Part shown: positions 9,286-16,123 of the stretch, in pieces | Position numbering within the stretch: the first letter of the stretch is position 1 | How the letters are laid out: the number at the start of each line of letters is the position of its first letter | Assembly: GCA_024809215.1 (NCBI GenBank) | Contig: JANUBW010000013.1 | Coordinates: 1 to 64,000, forward strand | Length of the DNA: 64,000 bases | Source: Niastella sp. OAS944 | GTDB taxonomy: Bacteria > Bacteroidota > Bacteroidia > Chitinophagales > Chitinophagaceae | Direction: 5' to 3' | Notes under the pieces: generated by a model | What the model saw: only the letters and a program-made list of their open reading frames with translations | Databases searched by the model: none | Told to the model about the DNA's origin: nothing | Translations under genes and position numbers: made by a program

Positions 9286-9336
9286 GTTGATTTACAATCA
9301 AATACTTACTCATTTTTATAAACCACCCTTAGCCCC

Positions 9337-9344
9337 TATTTTTG
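9337..9344 (+). promoter_or_regulatory. Probable Bacteroidetes -7 box of the cobalamin operon
   Basis: TATTTTTG matches the TAnnTTTG consensus of the Bacteroidetes housekeeping sigma factor and lies about 12 bp before the first conserved bases of the riboswitch. I see no convincing -33 TTTG at the usual distance. Confidence 0.45.
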
Positions 9345-9355
9345 CCACGTAATTG

Positions 9356-9608
9356 GTCTTCGACTTTATAATCGGAGTTAAAAGGGAAACCGGTGAAAGT
9401 CCGGTGCTATCCCCGTAGCTGTAAGTTCTACGACGTGAAACGTGAAATGGTCCGCCAGTTGGCGGATGAAACGAGTACCCGCCATTTCATCAGCCTAACT
9501 AAAGGCAAACCTCACGACTGTTGAAACTCCATACCACTGTTCGCCAGGGCGAATGGGAAGGCATTCAACAGAGAACGAGCCAGAAGACCTGCCAGTTGCA
9601 ATTTTTAC
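9356..9608 (+). promoter_or_regulatory. Cobalamin riboswitch controlling the btuB-cob operon
   Basis: Adenosylcobalamin-sensing leader RNA. The conserved core is readable: GGGAAACCGGTGAAAGTCC followed by CCCGTAGCTGTAAG, and the 3-prime part GAGCCAGAAGACCTGCC. Between them is a variable peripheral region holding two heptamers cgtgaaa (9433-9446) and a perfect tccgcca/tggcgga hairpin. The region 9609-9725 between aptamer and btuB start is the expression platform; it contains a possible switch hairpin (cttTCGGGTG/aaaAGCCGGG area) but I cannot decide whether it acts on transcription or translation. When B12 is plentiful it should repress btuB and the following genes. Confidence 0.93.
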
Positions 9609-9725
9609 ATCAACGAGCTTTCGGGTGAAAAGCCGGGATGAAATAAGTCTTTCTTATCCTGGACAAATTTCATTTCTGTTTATATTTCATTGTTCCGAAG
9701 GTTCATAGTTAATCAATAACAAACT

Positions 9726-11615
9726 ATGAGCATGATCAGAAAATTACTCCCTATTCCGGTATTATTTGCAGCCATGCAAACCCAGGCGCAGGATTCTACC
9801 AAAACAAAACATCTTGATGAAGTGGTTGTTACGGCTACCAAGTACCCCGTTAAATTAAGCCAAACCGGTAAAGTAGTTACTGTTGTAAATCACGAGCAAA
9901 TTGAAAAGAGCTACGGAAAGAGTTTATCACAAATACTTACCGAACAAACGGGTCTTCTTATAAATGGCGCCAATAGCAATCCGGCTAAAGACAAATCAGT
10001 TTTTTTACGTGGTGCTGCCAATAAATATACATTGATCTTATTAGATGGCATCCCCGTAAACGACCCCGCTGGTTTTGGCGGTGCTGTTGATCTGCGGTTG
10101 TTTCCGGTTGATCAAATTGATCATATTGAGATCTTAAAAGGTAGCCAAAGCACTTTATACGGTTCCGATGCCATTGCCGGCGTTATCAATATCATCAGCC
10201 GTAAGCCAGGCAATAAAAAAATAGGTTTCAACGGCGGTGCTACTTATGGCTCATTCAATACATTTAACGGCAATGCAGGTGTTAACGGTCATACAAAAAT
10301 TGTAGACTACAACGTTAATTATAACTACGAGCATACCGACGGTATTTCAGATGCGCTGGATACAACAAAGAAAGCAGGGTTCGATAAAGACGGCTTTACC
10401 CGCCATAACTTTCAGGGTAACCTTACTTTAAATGCCGGAAAGCACCTTAAAATATCACCCTACTATCGTTATAGTTTTTATGATGGTCAGTTCGATGCCG
10501 ATGCTTTTACTGATGGGAAAAATGTGTTCACTTCCATGTTAAACAATAGTGGTGCCATTGCCACTTATTCTTTGCCCAATGGCACCATCACAGCCAACTA
10601 TGGTTATTCTTACAGCAAAAGAAAAGTTGTTGACCAATGGGGCACTACCTTTTACAGGGGACAGTTTAACAGCGGAGAAATTTACCTGGTGCATGATCTT
10701 ATAAGTAAAGTAAAATTTCTCACCGGCGTAAACTACCAAACCTATCGCCTGCTCGATACCACGCTCGAAAAAAAGAACCCGCAAACAACTATTGTAAGTC
10801 CGTACCTGTCGTTGTTTATACAGGACCTGCAAGGTGTTAGCCTTGAAGTAGGTGGCCGGTATAATCACCATTCAGAGTTTGGTGAGCGTTTTACATATAA
10901 TGTAAGCGCCTCCTATTTGATTGACGATAATTATAAAATATTTGCAAACGTGTCGAGCGGGTTTAGAGCGCCAACTGTAAACGATCTTTTTGGTCCTGTT
11001 AATTTTGGCAGCAATCCCGATCTGAAGCCTGAAACATCGAACAACTTTGAAGTGGGCGCACAGTTTGCTGCCATTGATAATAAACTGCAGGTAACAGCTA
11101 CCGGGTTTTACCGTGATATTAAAAACCTGATCGCTTATGTTGGTACCCGCAGTGTTAATATTGACCAACAAAAAGATAAAGGTGTTGAACTGGAAGCAAG
11201 TGTAAAGCCTGTTGATGGTTTAACGATCAAGGCATCCTATATGTTTGTTACAGGCGACCTGCACCAATCGCGTAACGGTAAAGACACCAGCTTTTACAAC
11301 CTGGTGCGACGGCCCAAACATACCATTACAGGAACTATTGGCTACCAGGCAACCAAACATCTGTATCTTTCATTATCGGCACAAAGCCTGGGTAAAAGAA
11401 CAGATCTTTACTTTGATCCTTTTACCTATGCGCAAAGCCAGGTTAATTTAAAAGCTTATACGTTAGTAAGCGCTTATGCTGAATATAAATTGTTTGGCGA
11501 TAGGCTGCGGATATTTGCAGATGGAAAAAATTTAACAGACACCGATTATACCGAGGTATATGGATATAAAACGCCGGGATTTAATGTTAATGCCGGCTTC
11601 CGTATAAACCTGTAA
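9726..11615 (+). CDS. btuB: TonB-dependent vitamin B12 receptor
   Basis: 629-aa outer-membrane corrinoid importer, directly behind the cobalamin riboswitch. A signal peptide ends near QTQAQ, then comes a TonB box HLDEVVVTATK at about 29-39. The plug has SLSQILTEQTGLLINGANSN, VFLRGAANKYTLILLDGIPVND and ILKGSQSTLYGSDAIAGVINIIS. The barrel ends in a C-terminal aromatic-containing strand (FNVNAGFRINL). Alternative start at 9732 (MIRKLL) gives an equally good signal peptide. First gene of the B12 regulon; length is in the normal range for BtuB-like receptors. Confidence 0.93.
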   Translation: MSMIRKLLPIPVLFAAMQTQAQDSTKTKHLDEVVVTATKYPVKLSQTGKVVTVVNHEQIEKSYGKSLSQILTEQTGLLINGANSNPAKDKSVFLRGAANKYTLILLDGIPVNDPAGFGGAVDLRLFPVDQIDHIEILKGSQSTLYGSDAIAGVINIISRKPGNKKIGFNGGATYGSFNTFNGNAGVNGHTKIVDYNVNYNYEHTDGISDALDTTKKAGFDKDGFTRHNFQGNLTLNAGKHLKISPYYRYSFYDGQFDADAFTDGKNVFTSMLNNSGAIATYSLPNGTITANYGYSYSKRKVVDQWGTTFYRGQFNSGEIYLVHDLISKVKFLTGVNYQTYRLLDTTLEKKNPQTTIVSPYLSLFIQDLQGVSLEVGGRYNHHSEFGERFTYNVSASYLIDDNYKIFANVSSGFRAPTVNDLFGPVNFGSNPDLKPETSNNFEVGAQFAAIDNKLQVTATGFYRDIKNLIAYVGTRSVNIDQQKDKGVELEASVKPVDGLTIKASYMFVTGDLHQSRNGKDTSFYNLVRRPKHTITGTIGYQATKHLYLSLSAQSLGKRTDLYFDPFTYAQSQVNLKAYTLVSAYAEYKLFGDRLRIFADGKNLTDTDYTEVYGYKTPGFNVNAGFRINL

Positions 11616-11641
11616 ATTTATAATTACAAAAACAACACACT

Positions 11642-12217
11642 ATGTCAGTTCTGAAGATGAACCCACGCAATGCGGTACTGCTGCTCATCATTGTGGCAAT
11701 GGCCATTTTGCGTATAGCCTCGTTCACCGGCTGGGGCCCCCTTACCGTATTTACGCCCATTGGTGCTATGGCATTATTTGGCGGCGCTTATTTCAATGGC
11801 AATTTAAAACCATTCGCTTTTCCATTACTGACGTTGTTCATTAGTGACATAATAGTGATGAACCTGTTCTTTTCAGGATCAGAATACCGCAGCGGTCTAT
11901 TATACAGTGGCTGGGTATGGACCTATTTAGCCTTTGCACTGATGACCATTGCCGGAAAACTGATCATACGCGATATCAATGTTAAAAATATTGCCATTGC
12001 CGTGGTTGTATCTACACTCATTCACTGGCTGGTAAGCGATATTGGTGGCTGCCTGGCAGAAAACACTTTGTCGTTCACTGTTTATCAGCAACGGTTGATC
12101 ACTGCCATTCCATACGAATTACGTTTCCTGGGCGGCACTGCATTCTTTAGTGTTTTGCTGTTTAGTGCGTTTGAGATTTTACAGAAAAAATATACTGTAT
12201 TAAAGCCTGCGGTATAA
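11642..12217 (+). CDS. DUF6580-type multispanning membrane protein in the B12 operon
   Basis: 191 aa with five to six hydrophobic segments (about 10-28, 38-55, 58-75, 88-108, 117-135, 160-180). The stretch TVFTPIGAMALFGGAYF and the overall layout resemble the S components of ECF-type vitamin transporters and Bacteroidetes DUF6580 proteins. It sits 26 bp after btuB under the cobalamin riboswitch, and no BtuCD ABC importer is present here. I therefore infer a role in moving cobalamin, cobinamide or cobalt over the inner membrane, but no such function can be proved from sequence. Family assignment is from memory of the pattern. Confidence 0.7.
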   Translation: MSVLKMNPRNAVLLLIIVAMAILRIASFTGWGPLTVFTPIGAMALFGGAYFNGNLKPFAFPLLTLFISDIIVMNLFFSGSEYRSGLLYSGWVWTYLAFALMTIAGKLIIRDINVKNIAIAVVVSTLIHWLVSDIGGCLAENTLSFTVYQQRLITAIPYELRFLGGTAFFSVLLFSAFEILQKKYTVLKPAV

Positions 12218-12225
12218 TAGTATTA

Positions 12226-12300
12226 AGTTACAGGTTACATGTTACAGGTTACAAGGGTGTACAATAGAACCCTGAAACCTGAAACATGTAACCTGTAACT
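12226..12300. repeat. Large hairpin built of heptamer repeats inside the B12 operon
   Basis: The left arm 12226-12258 is gttacag, gttacat, gttacag, gttacaa. The right arm 12269-12300 is its near-perfect reverse complement (one gap and two mismatches over about 33 nt). The loop is about 10 nt. In RNA this would be one of the strongest hairpins in the window; it lacks a T tract, so it may act as a processing or stability element or partial attenuator rather than a simple terminator. Confidence 0.75.
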
Positions 12301-12349
12301 GTTGTTAAATAATTTATCTTTTTATCAAGTTATTACATCCTTATTTCCC

Positions 12350-13285
12350 ATGACATGCTCTTTTCTACCCGCCGCCACACAAATGATCTACGATATGAAC
12401 CTGCAACATTTATTGCAGGGCATTACGTTTGAATGCCCGCCACAGGCGTTGGCCGAAAAACAAAAAGTAGTGCGTTGTGTACTGGAAGGCAATACGTACA
12501 GCAGCATGGAAATAGATAAAATATTTTCCGCCTCCAAGGCACAGGGAAAAAGTTTGTATTATGTTGATGAGGACCTGCTTCAAAACATTTCGCCCGATAT
12601 TATTTTCACACAGGATGTGTGCGAAGTTTGCCAAATAGATACGGCCTGCACATCGGCAGCTGTAGCCAAACTGGAAAAACAACCTGAGCTTATAGCACTT
12701 ACGCCTAACACCCTGCACGATGTTTTCAACACCGCCATAACCATAGCCTCTGCTATGGGCAATGAAGAAGCGGCCTATACCTACCTGGCGGGTTTACAAA
12801 AAAGAATTGATGCCATTATAGATGGTTTACGACTGCATAAAGCGCCACCCAAACGGGTAATGATCATGGAATGGCTGGCGCCGGTTTACAATTGCGGGCA
12901 TTGGATACCTTACCAGGTGGCATATGCCGGTGGTATAGATATGCTTTCGAACCCCGCCGGCGACAGTATTGTAACGCCCTGGGAAAAGATCGTAAAATAC
13001 GATCCCGAAGTATTGGTGATAGCGCCCTGCGGCTTTACCATTTCACGAACTGCTGAAGAAGTTCATTTACTTACCGATAAAAAAGAATGGGCGCAGTTGA
13101 CCGCAGTACGTAACAATGCCGTGTTTATGGCAGACTACGATCTGTTCACCCAACCCAGCGCCAGCACTTTAACAGATGGTATTGAATTGTTAGCTGCGTT
13201 ATTTAACCCGAACATATTTACCGTTCCCGAACATTTGCAACATAAATACAAACCGCTTCATCAATCATCACTTGCCTATGTGTAA
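12350..13285 (+). CDS. BtuF-like cobalamin-binding protein without signal peptide
   Basis: 311 aa from ATG 12350; 16 more codons are open upstream but lie next to the hairpin. Fold: periplasmic-binding-protein class III as in BtuF/FhuD, starting directly with the first strand (CSFLPAATQMIYDMNLQHLL), with a central DVCEVCQIDTAC segment typical of the cobalamin-binding branch and a later VLVIAPCGF strand. No signal peptide or lipobox is present, so it appears cytoplasmic or exported by another route. It could buffer or deliver corrinoids to CobU/CobS. It overlaps the following small gene by 8 bp, implying translational coupling. Confidence 0.8.
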   Translation: MTCSFLPAATQMIYDMNLQHLLQGITFECPPQALAEKQKVVRCVLEGNTYSSMEIDKIFSASKAQGKSLYYVDEDLLQNISPDIIFTQDVCEVCQIDTACTSAAVAKLEKQPELIALTPNTLHDVFNTAITIASAMGNEEAAYTYLAGLQKRIDAIIDGLRLHKAPPKRVMIMEWLAPVYNCGHWIPYQVAYAGGIDMLSNPAGDSIVTPWEKIVKYDPEVLVIAPCGFTISRTAEEVHLLTDKKEWAQLTAVRNNAVFMADYDLFTQPSASTLTDGIELLAALFNPNIFTVPEHLQHKYKPLHQSSLAYV

Positions 13286-13502
13286 GCATGAGCAAAAAAC
13301 CTGTCCGCGCTGCCAGGCGCCATTTGAATGTAAAGTGGGCGATATAATGCATTGCCAGTGTTATGGTATTACCTTCACGCCTGAAGAAAAATCATTTATT
13401 GAAGAGCGTTATACCGATTGCCTTTGCCGTAACTGCCTGCTCGAACTAAAACAACGGTATATTTTATTTAAGGAAAAATTTAATGTTAATGGTACCAGAT
13501 GA
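13278..13502 (+). CDS. Small cysteine-rich CWC-family protein
   Basis: 74 aa from ATG 13278, overlapping the end of the BtuF-like gene by 8 bp (ATGTGTAA). It has nine cysteines, including CPRC, CQC and CLCRNC, in the layout of the cysteine-rich CWC family, so a zinc- or metal-binding fold is likely. Function is unknown. Its place in a riboswitch-controlled B12 operon suggests a role linked to cobalt or corrinoid handling, which is inference. Its 3-prime end overlaps the start of cobU by 20 bp. Confidence 0.8.
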   Translation: MCKHEQKTCPRCQAPFECKVGDIMHCQCYGITFTPEEKSFIEERYTDCLCRNCLLELKQRYILFKEKFNVNGTR

Positions 13503-14058
13503 AGGCCTCCCCCCAGCCCCCTCCGGTGGAGGGCGAGCTTTAAACAATAGACTTATTTTCATTACAGGAGGAGCGCGAAGCGGCAAAAGCCGGTATGCGC
13601 AACAACTGGCGCTGCAGTTAAGCAATAACCCCGTATACCTGGCCACCGCCCGCCATTGGGACGATGATTTTGAAAAACGCATACAACGCCACCAGGCTGA
13701 GCGCGATGAACGGTGGACCAGCATTGAAGAAGAAAAGAAGATCAGCGGCCTGCCTTTAACGGGCAAAGTAGTGGTAGTGGATTGCGTTACCTTGTGGCTT
13801 ACCAATTTCTTTACCGATAACAAATACGACATTGACGCCAGTTTGCTGCAAGGCAAACAGGAGATCGACAACCTGAATACAACAGAAAATACCTATATCA
13901 TCATCAGTAACGAACTGGGTATGGGTATGCATGCCGAAACAGAAATAGGAAGAAAGTTCACCGATCTGCAAGGCTGGATGAACCAATATATTGCGCAGAA
14001 AGCCGATAAGGTAATTTTTATGGTAAGCGGAATTCCTATGATAATAAAGAGCCCATAA
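13483..14058 (+). CDS. cobU: Adenosylcobinamide kinase / adenosylcobinamide-phosphate guanylyltransferase
   Basis: 191-aa bifunctional enzyme phosphorylating adenosylcobinamide and transferring GMP to give AdoCbi-GDP. The P-loop GARSGKS is at residues 30-36, the HQAERDERW motif carrying the guanylylated histidine at about 53-61, VVVDCVTLWLTN at about 87-98, and ISNELGMGMH later, followed by GRKFTDLQGWMNQ. The first 22 residues (MLMVPDEGLPPAPSGGG...) are foreign to the family and are encoded by a G/C palindromic repeat (13507-13538). No alternative ATG, GTG or TTG lies between it and the P-loop, so the repeat is apparently translated. Confidence 0.93.
   Translation: MLMVPDEGLPPAPSGGGRALNNRLIFITGGARSGKSRYAQQLALQLSNNPVYLATARHWDDDFEKRIQRHQAERDERWTSIEEEKKISGLPLTGKVVVVDCVTLWLTNFFTDNKYDIDASLLQGKQEIDNLNTTENTYIIISNELGMGMHAETEIGRKFTDLQGWMNQYIAQKADKVIFMVSGIPMIIKSP
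13507..13538. repeat. G/C palindromic element captured in the cobU 5-prime end
   Basis: The sequence contains CCCTCC-GGT-GGAGGG, a dyad of the kind often scattered between Bacteroidetes genes (pattern CCCCCTCCGGTGGAGGG). It lies wholly inside the cobU frame, encoding the Pro/Gly-rich N-terminal extension, and it overlaps no other gene. Confidence 0.6.
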
Positions 14059-14073
14059 CCCCTAAAGAGGAGC

Positions 14074-14198
14074 TGTGAAACGGCAATCGTGAATCGGCAA
14101 TCGGCAATGAAGTCCGAAACTCATGGCCTCGCGTATCGTGAAACGGCAAACGTGAAACGTGAAAGGGCCCGGCAATCGGCAATCGTGAATCGGCAATA
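14074..14198. repeat. Heptamer array (cggcaat / cgtgaat / cgtgaaa) between cobU and the PP-loop gene
   Basis: Heptamers cggcaat, cgtgaat, cggcaat, cggcaat are followed, after a short spacer, by cgtgaaa, cggcaaa, cgtgaaa, cgtgaaa, then cggcaat, cggcaat, cgtgaat, cggcaat. Two similar blocks share the trailing words actcatggcctcgc (about 14119) and actcaggcctcgc (about 14207), so the locus looks like a block duplication. The same word, on the opposite strand, forms the perfect (GATTGCC)14 run at 53564. Confidence 0.75.
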
Positions 14199-14267
14199 CT
14201 CATAAAACTCAGGCCTCGCTAATTGGCGAACATGAAAGCTCTTTAATGAGAAAAAGGATCAACAATT

Positions 14268-15035
14268 ATGACATCAGAAATTAATAGCGAGTCTCAAATG
14301 GCCCCCTTCAGAGGGTCGGGGGGTGTGGCTTACATGAACTGGAGCGGCGGAAAGGATTCATCGCTATGCCTGCATTATATACAAAAGGATAAACGCTACC
14401 AGGTTGATTGTTTGCTTACCAGTGTAAATGCTGCGCATGACCGCATATCGATGCATGGGGTACGACGTTCATTGCTCGAAGCACAGGCCGCATCAATTGG
14501 TTTGCCCTTGCAAACCATAGAGCTGCCCGAACAACCAGGCATGCGGGAATATGAGCAGGCTATGATGAACAAGGTGACCGCACTAAAGAACAACGGTTAC
14601 AACACAGCCGTTTTTGGTGACATCTTTCTGGAAGACCTGAAGCGTTATCGCGAAGAAAAACTGGCCACAGTTGATATACAATGTGCATTTCCCTTATGGA
14701 AAATTCCTACCCCACAACTAATGCAGGAATTTCTACAACTGGGTTTTAAGGCCATCATCGTTTGTGTGAATACGAAATTTCTTGATAAAAGTTTTTGTGG
14801 CCGGCTCATAGATGAATCATTTGTACGCGACCTGCCCGCTAATGTTGATGTTTGTGGCGAGAACGGCGAATACCATTCCTTTGTTTTTGACGGCCCTATT
14901 TTTAAACACCCCATTCCTTTTACCAGGGGCGAAATAGTTTATCGAACGTATCAGGCACCGCAAAATACACAGGATACCTGCAACCCTATGGATCAGCCTT
15001 CGGAATATGGGTTTTACTTTTGTGATCTTCTGTAA
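14268..15035 (+). CDS. Dph6-like ATP pyrophosphatase (PP-loop amidase) in the B12 operon
   Basis: 255 aa. The N-type ATP-pyrophosphatase loop SGGKDSS is at 26-32 (AYMNWSGGKDSSLCLHY), followed by SMHGVRRSLLEAQA, VFGDIFLEDLKRYREE and the conserved C-terminal CGENGEYHSFVFDGPIF, all typical of the diphthine-ammonia ligase family COG2102. Bacteria have no diphthamide, so the substrate must be something else; its place between cobU and cobT suggests an amidation or adenylation step on a corrinoid or lower ligand (inference). Residues 10-20 are encoded by a G/C-rich palindromic repeat (14301-14324). An internal ATG at 14334 could be the true start but would remove AY before MNWSGGKD. Confidence 0.82.
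   Translation: MTSEINSESQMAPFRGSGGVAYMNWSGGKDSSLCLHYIQKDKRYQVDCLLTSVNAAHDRISMHGVRRSLLEAQAASIGLPLQTIELPEQPGMREYEQAMMNKVTALKNNGYNTAVFGDIFLEDLKRYREEKLATVDIQCAFPLWKIPTPQLMQEFLQLGFKAIIVCVNTKFLDKSFCGRLIDESFVRDLPANVDVCGENGEYHSFVFDGPIFKHPIPFTRGEIVYRTYQAPQNTQDTCNPMDQPSEYGFYFCDLL
14301..14324. repeat. G/C-rich palindromic element in the 5-prime end of the PP-loop gene
   Basis: The element GCCCCCTTCAGAGGG followed by TCGGGGGGT resembles the common Bacteroidetes intergenic word CCCCCTTCAGGGGGTTGGGGG. It is read through in frame if translation starts at 14268. It is the second such capture within 800 bp (the other is in cobU). Confidence 0.5.
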
Positions 15036-15055
15036 AAATTCATCATATTGCATAC

Positions 15056-16120
15056 ATGTCCTCAAACTTACAACAACAGTTACAGCATATCATCGACCAT
15101 AAAACCAAACCGCTAGGCGCCTTAGGCCGGTTAGAAGAAATTGCGTTGCAGATAGGGTTGATACAACAAACAACAAAACCTGTTATTCAAAACCCACACA
15201 TAGTTGTGTTTGCCGGCGACCACGGTATTGCCAAAACCGGTTTGGTAAATGCATATCCGCAGGAAGTAACCGCGCAAATGGTGCTGAACTTTTTGCATGG
15301 CGGCGCGGCCATCAATGTATTTTGCAGGCAACATCAGCTAACCTTACGCGTGGTAGACGCAGGTGTAAATTTTGATTTTGATCCCAATTCCATCGATCTT
15401 ATAAATGCCAAGATAGGGCATGGTACAAAAAACTATGTTACCGAACCGGCCATGAGCGTGTATGAAGCCATTCAGGCCATAGAGAAAGGAAGAGCGATCG
15501 TTAACCAGATCGCTGCCTCTGGTTGCAACTGTATAGGCTTTGGCGAAATGGGTATTGGCAATACCTCTTCAGCCACACTCATCATGAGTGCTGTAACCGG
15601 GCTACCCGTTGTAGAATTTACAGGCCGGGGCGCCGGGCTGAACAATGAACAGCTGGAAACAAAGGTTAACACCCTGCAACAGGTTTATGAAAAACATACG
15701 CTTGGTAAACTGGGACAGCAACCTATTGATCTGTTATCGCGGGTTGGTGGATTTGAAATTGCCATGATGGCTGGCGCTTACCTGGAGGCAGTAAAACAAA
15801 AAATGATCGTTGTGGTGGATGGCTTTATTACCACAGCCGCTTTGTTAGTGGCCAATGCCATTTATACTGCCGAGAAACATAAATCATTGGTATCTGGCTG
15901 GACAACCCTCATAGATCATTGCATTTTTGCGCATACCAGTCATGAGGCGGGACATGAAAAAATATTAAAACACCTCGGCGTATCGCCATTGCTGCAATTA
16001 TCGATGCGGTTGGGTGAAGGAACAGGCGCTGCCTTGGCTATGCCCATGATACAATCTGCCGTAAACGTCCTCAATGAAATGGCCAGTTTTGAAAGCGCCG
16101 GTGTAAGTAACAAAGAATAG
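15056..16120 (+). CDS. cobT: Nicotinate-nucleotide--dimethylbenzimidazole phosphoribosyltransferase
   Basis: 354-aa cytoplasmic enzyme that activates the lower ligand as alpha-ribazole 5-phosphate. The N-terminus KTKPLGALGRLEEIALQIG, VVFAGDHGIAKTGLVNAYPQEVTAQMV, GEMGIGNTSSA, GRGAGL and HEAGHEKILKHLG are canonical. The catalytic glutamate is E321 in MRLGEGTGAA. The length is normal. It is 20 bp after the PP-loop gene and 3 bp before cobS. Confidence 0.97.
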   Translation: MSSNLQQQLQHIIDHKTKPLGALGRLEEIALQIGLIQQTTKPVIQNPHIVVFAGDHGIAKTGLVNAYPQEVTAQMVLNFLHGGAAINVFCRQHQLTLRVVDAGVNFDFDPNSIDLINAKIGHGTKNYVTEPAMSVYEAIQAIEKGRAIVNQIAASGCNCIGFGEMGIGNTSSATLIMSAVTGLPVVEFTGRGAGLNNEQLETKVNTLQQVYEKHTLGKLGQQPIDLLSRVGGFEIAMMAGAYLEAVKQKMIVVVDGFITTAALLVANAIYTAEKHKSLVSGWTTLIDHCIFAHTSHEAGHEKILKHLGVSPLLQLSMRLGEGTGAALAMPMIQSAVNVLNEMASFESAGVSNKE

Positions 16121-16123
16121 ACA

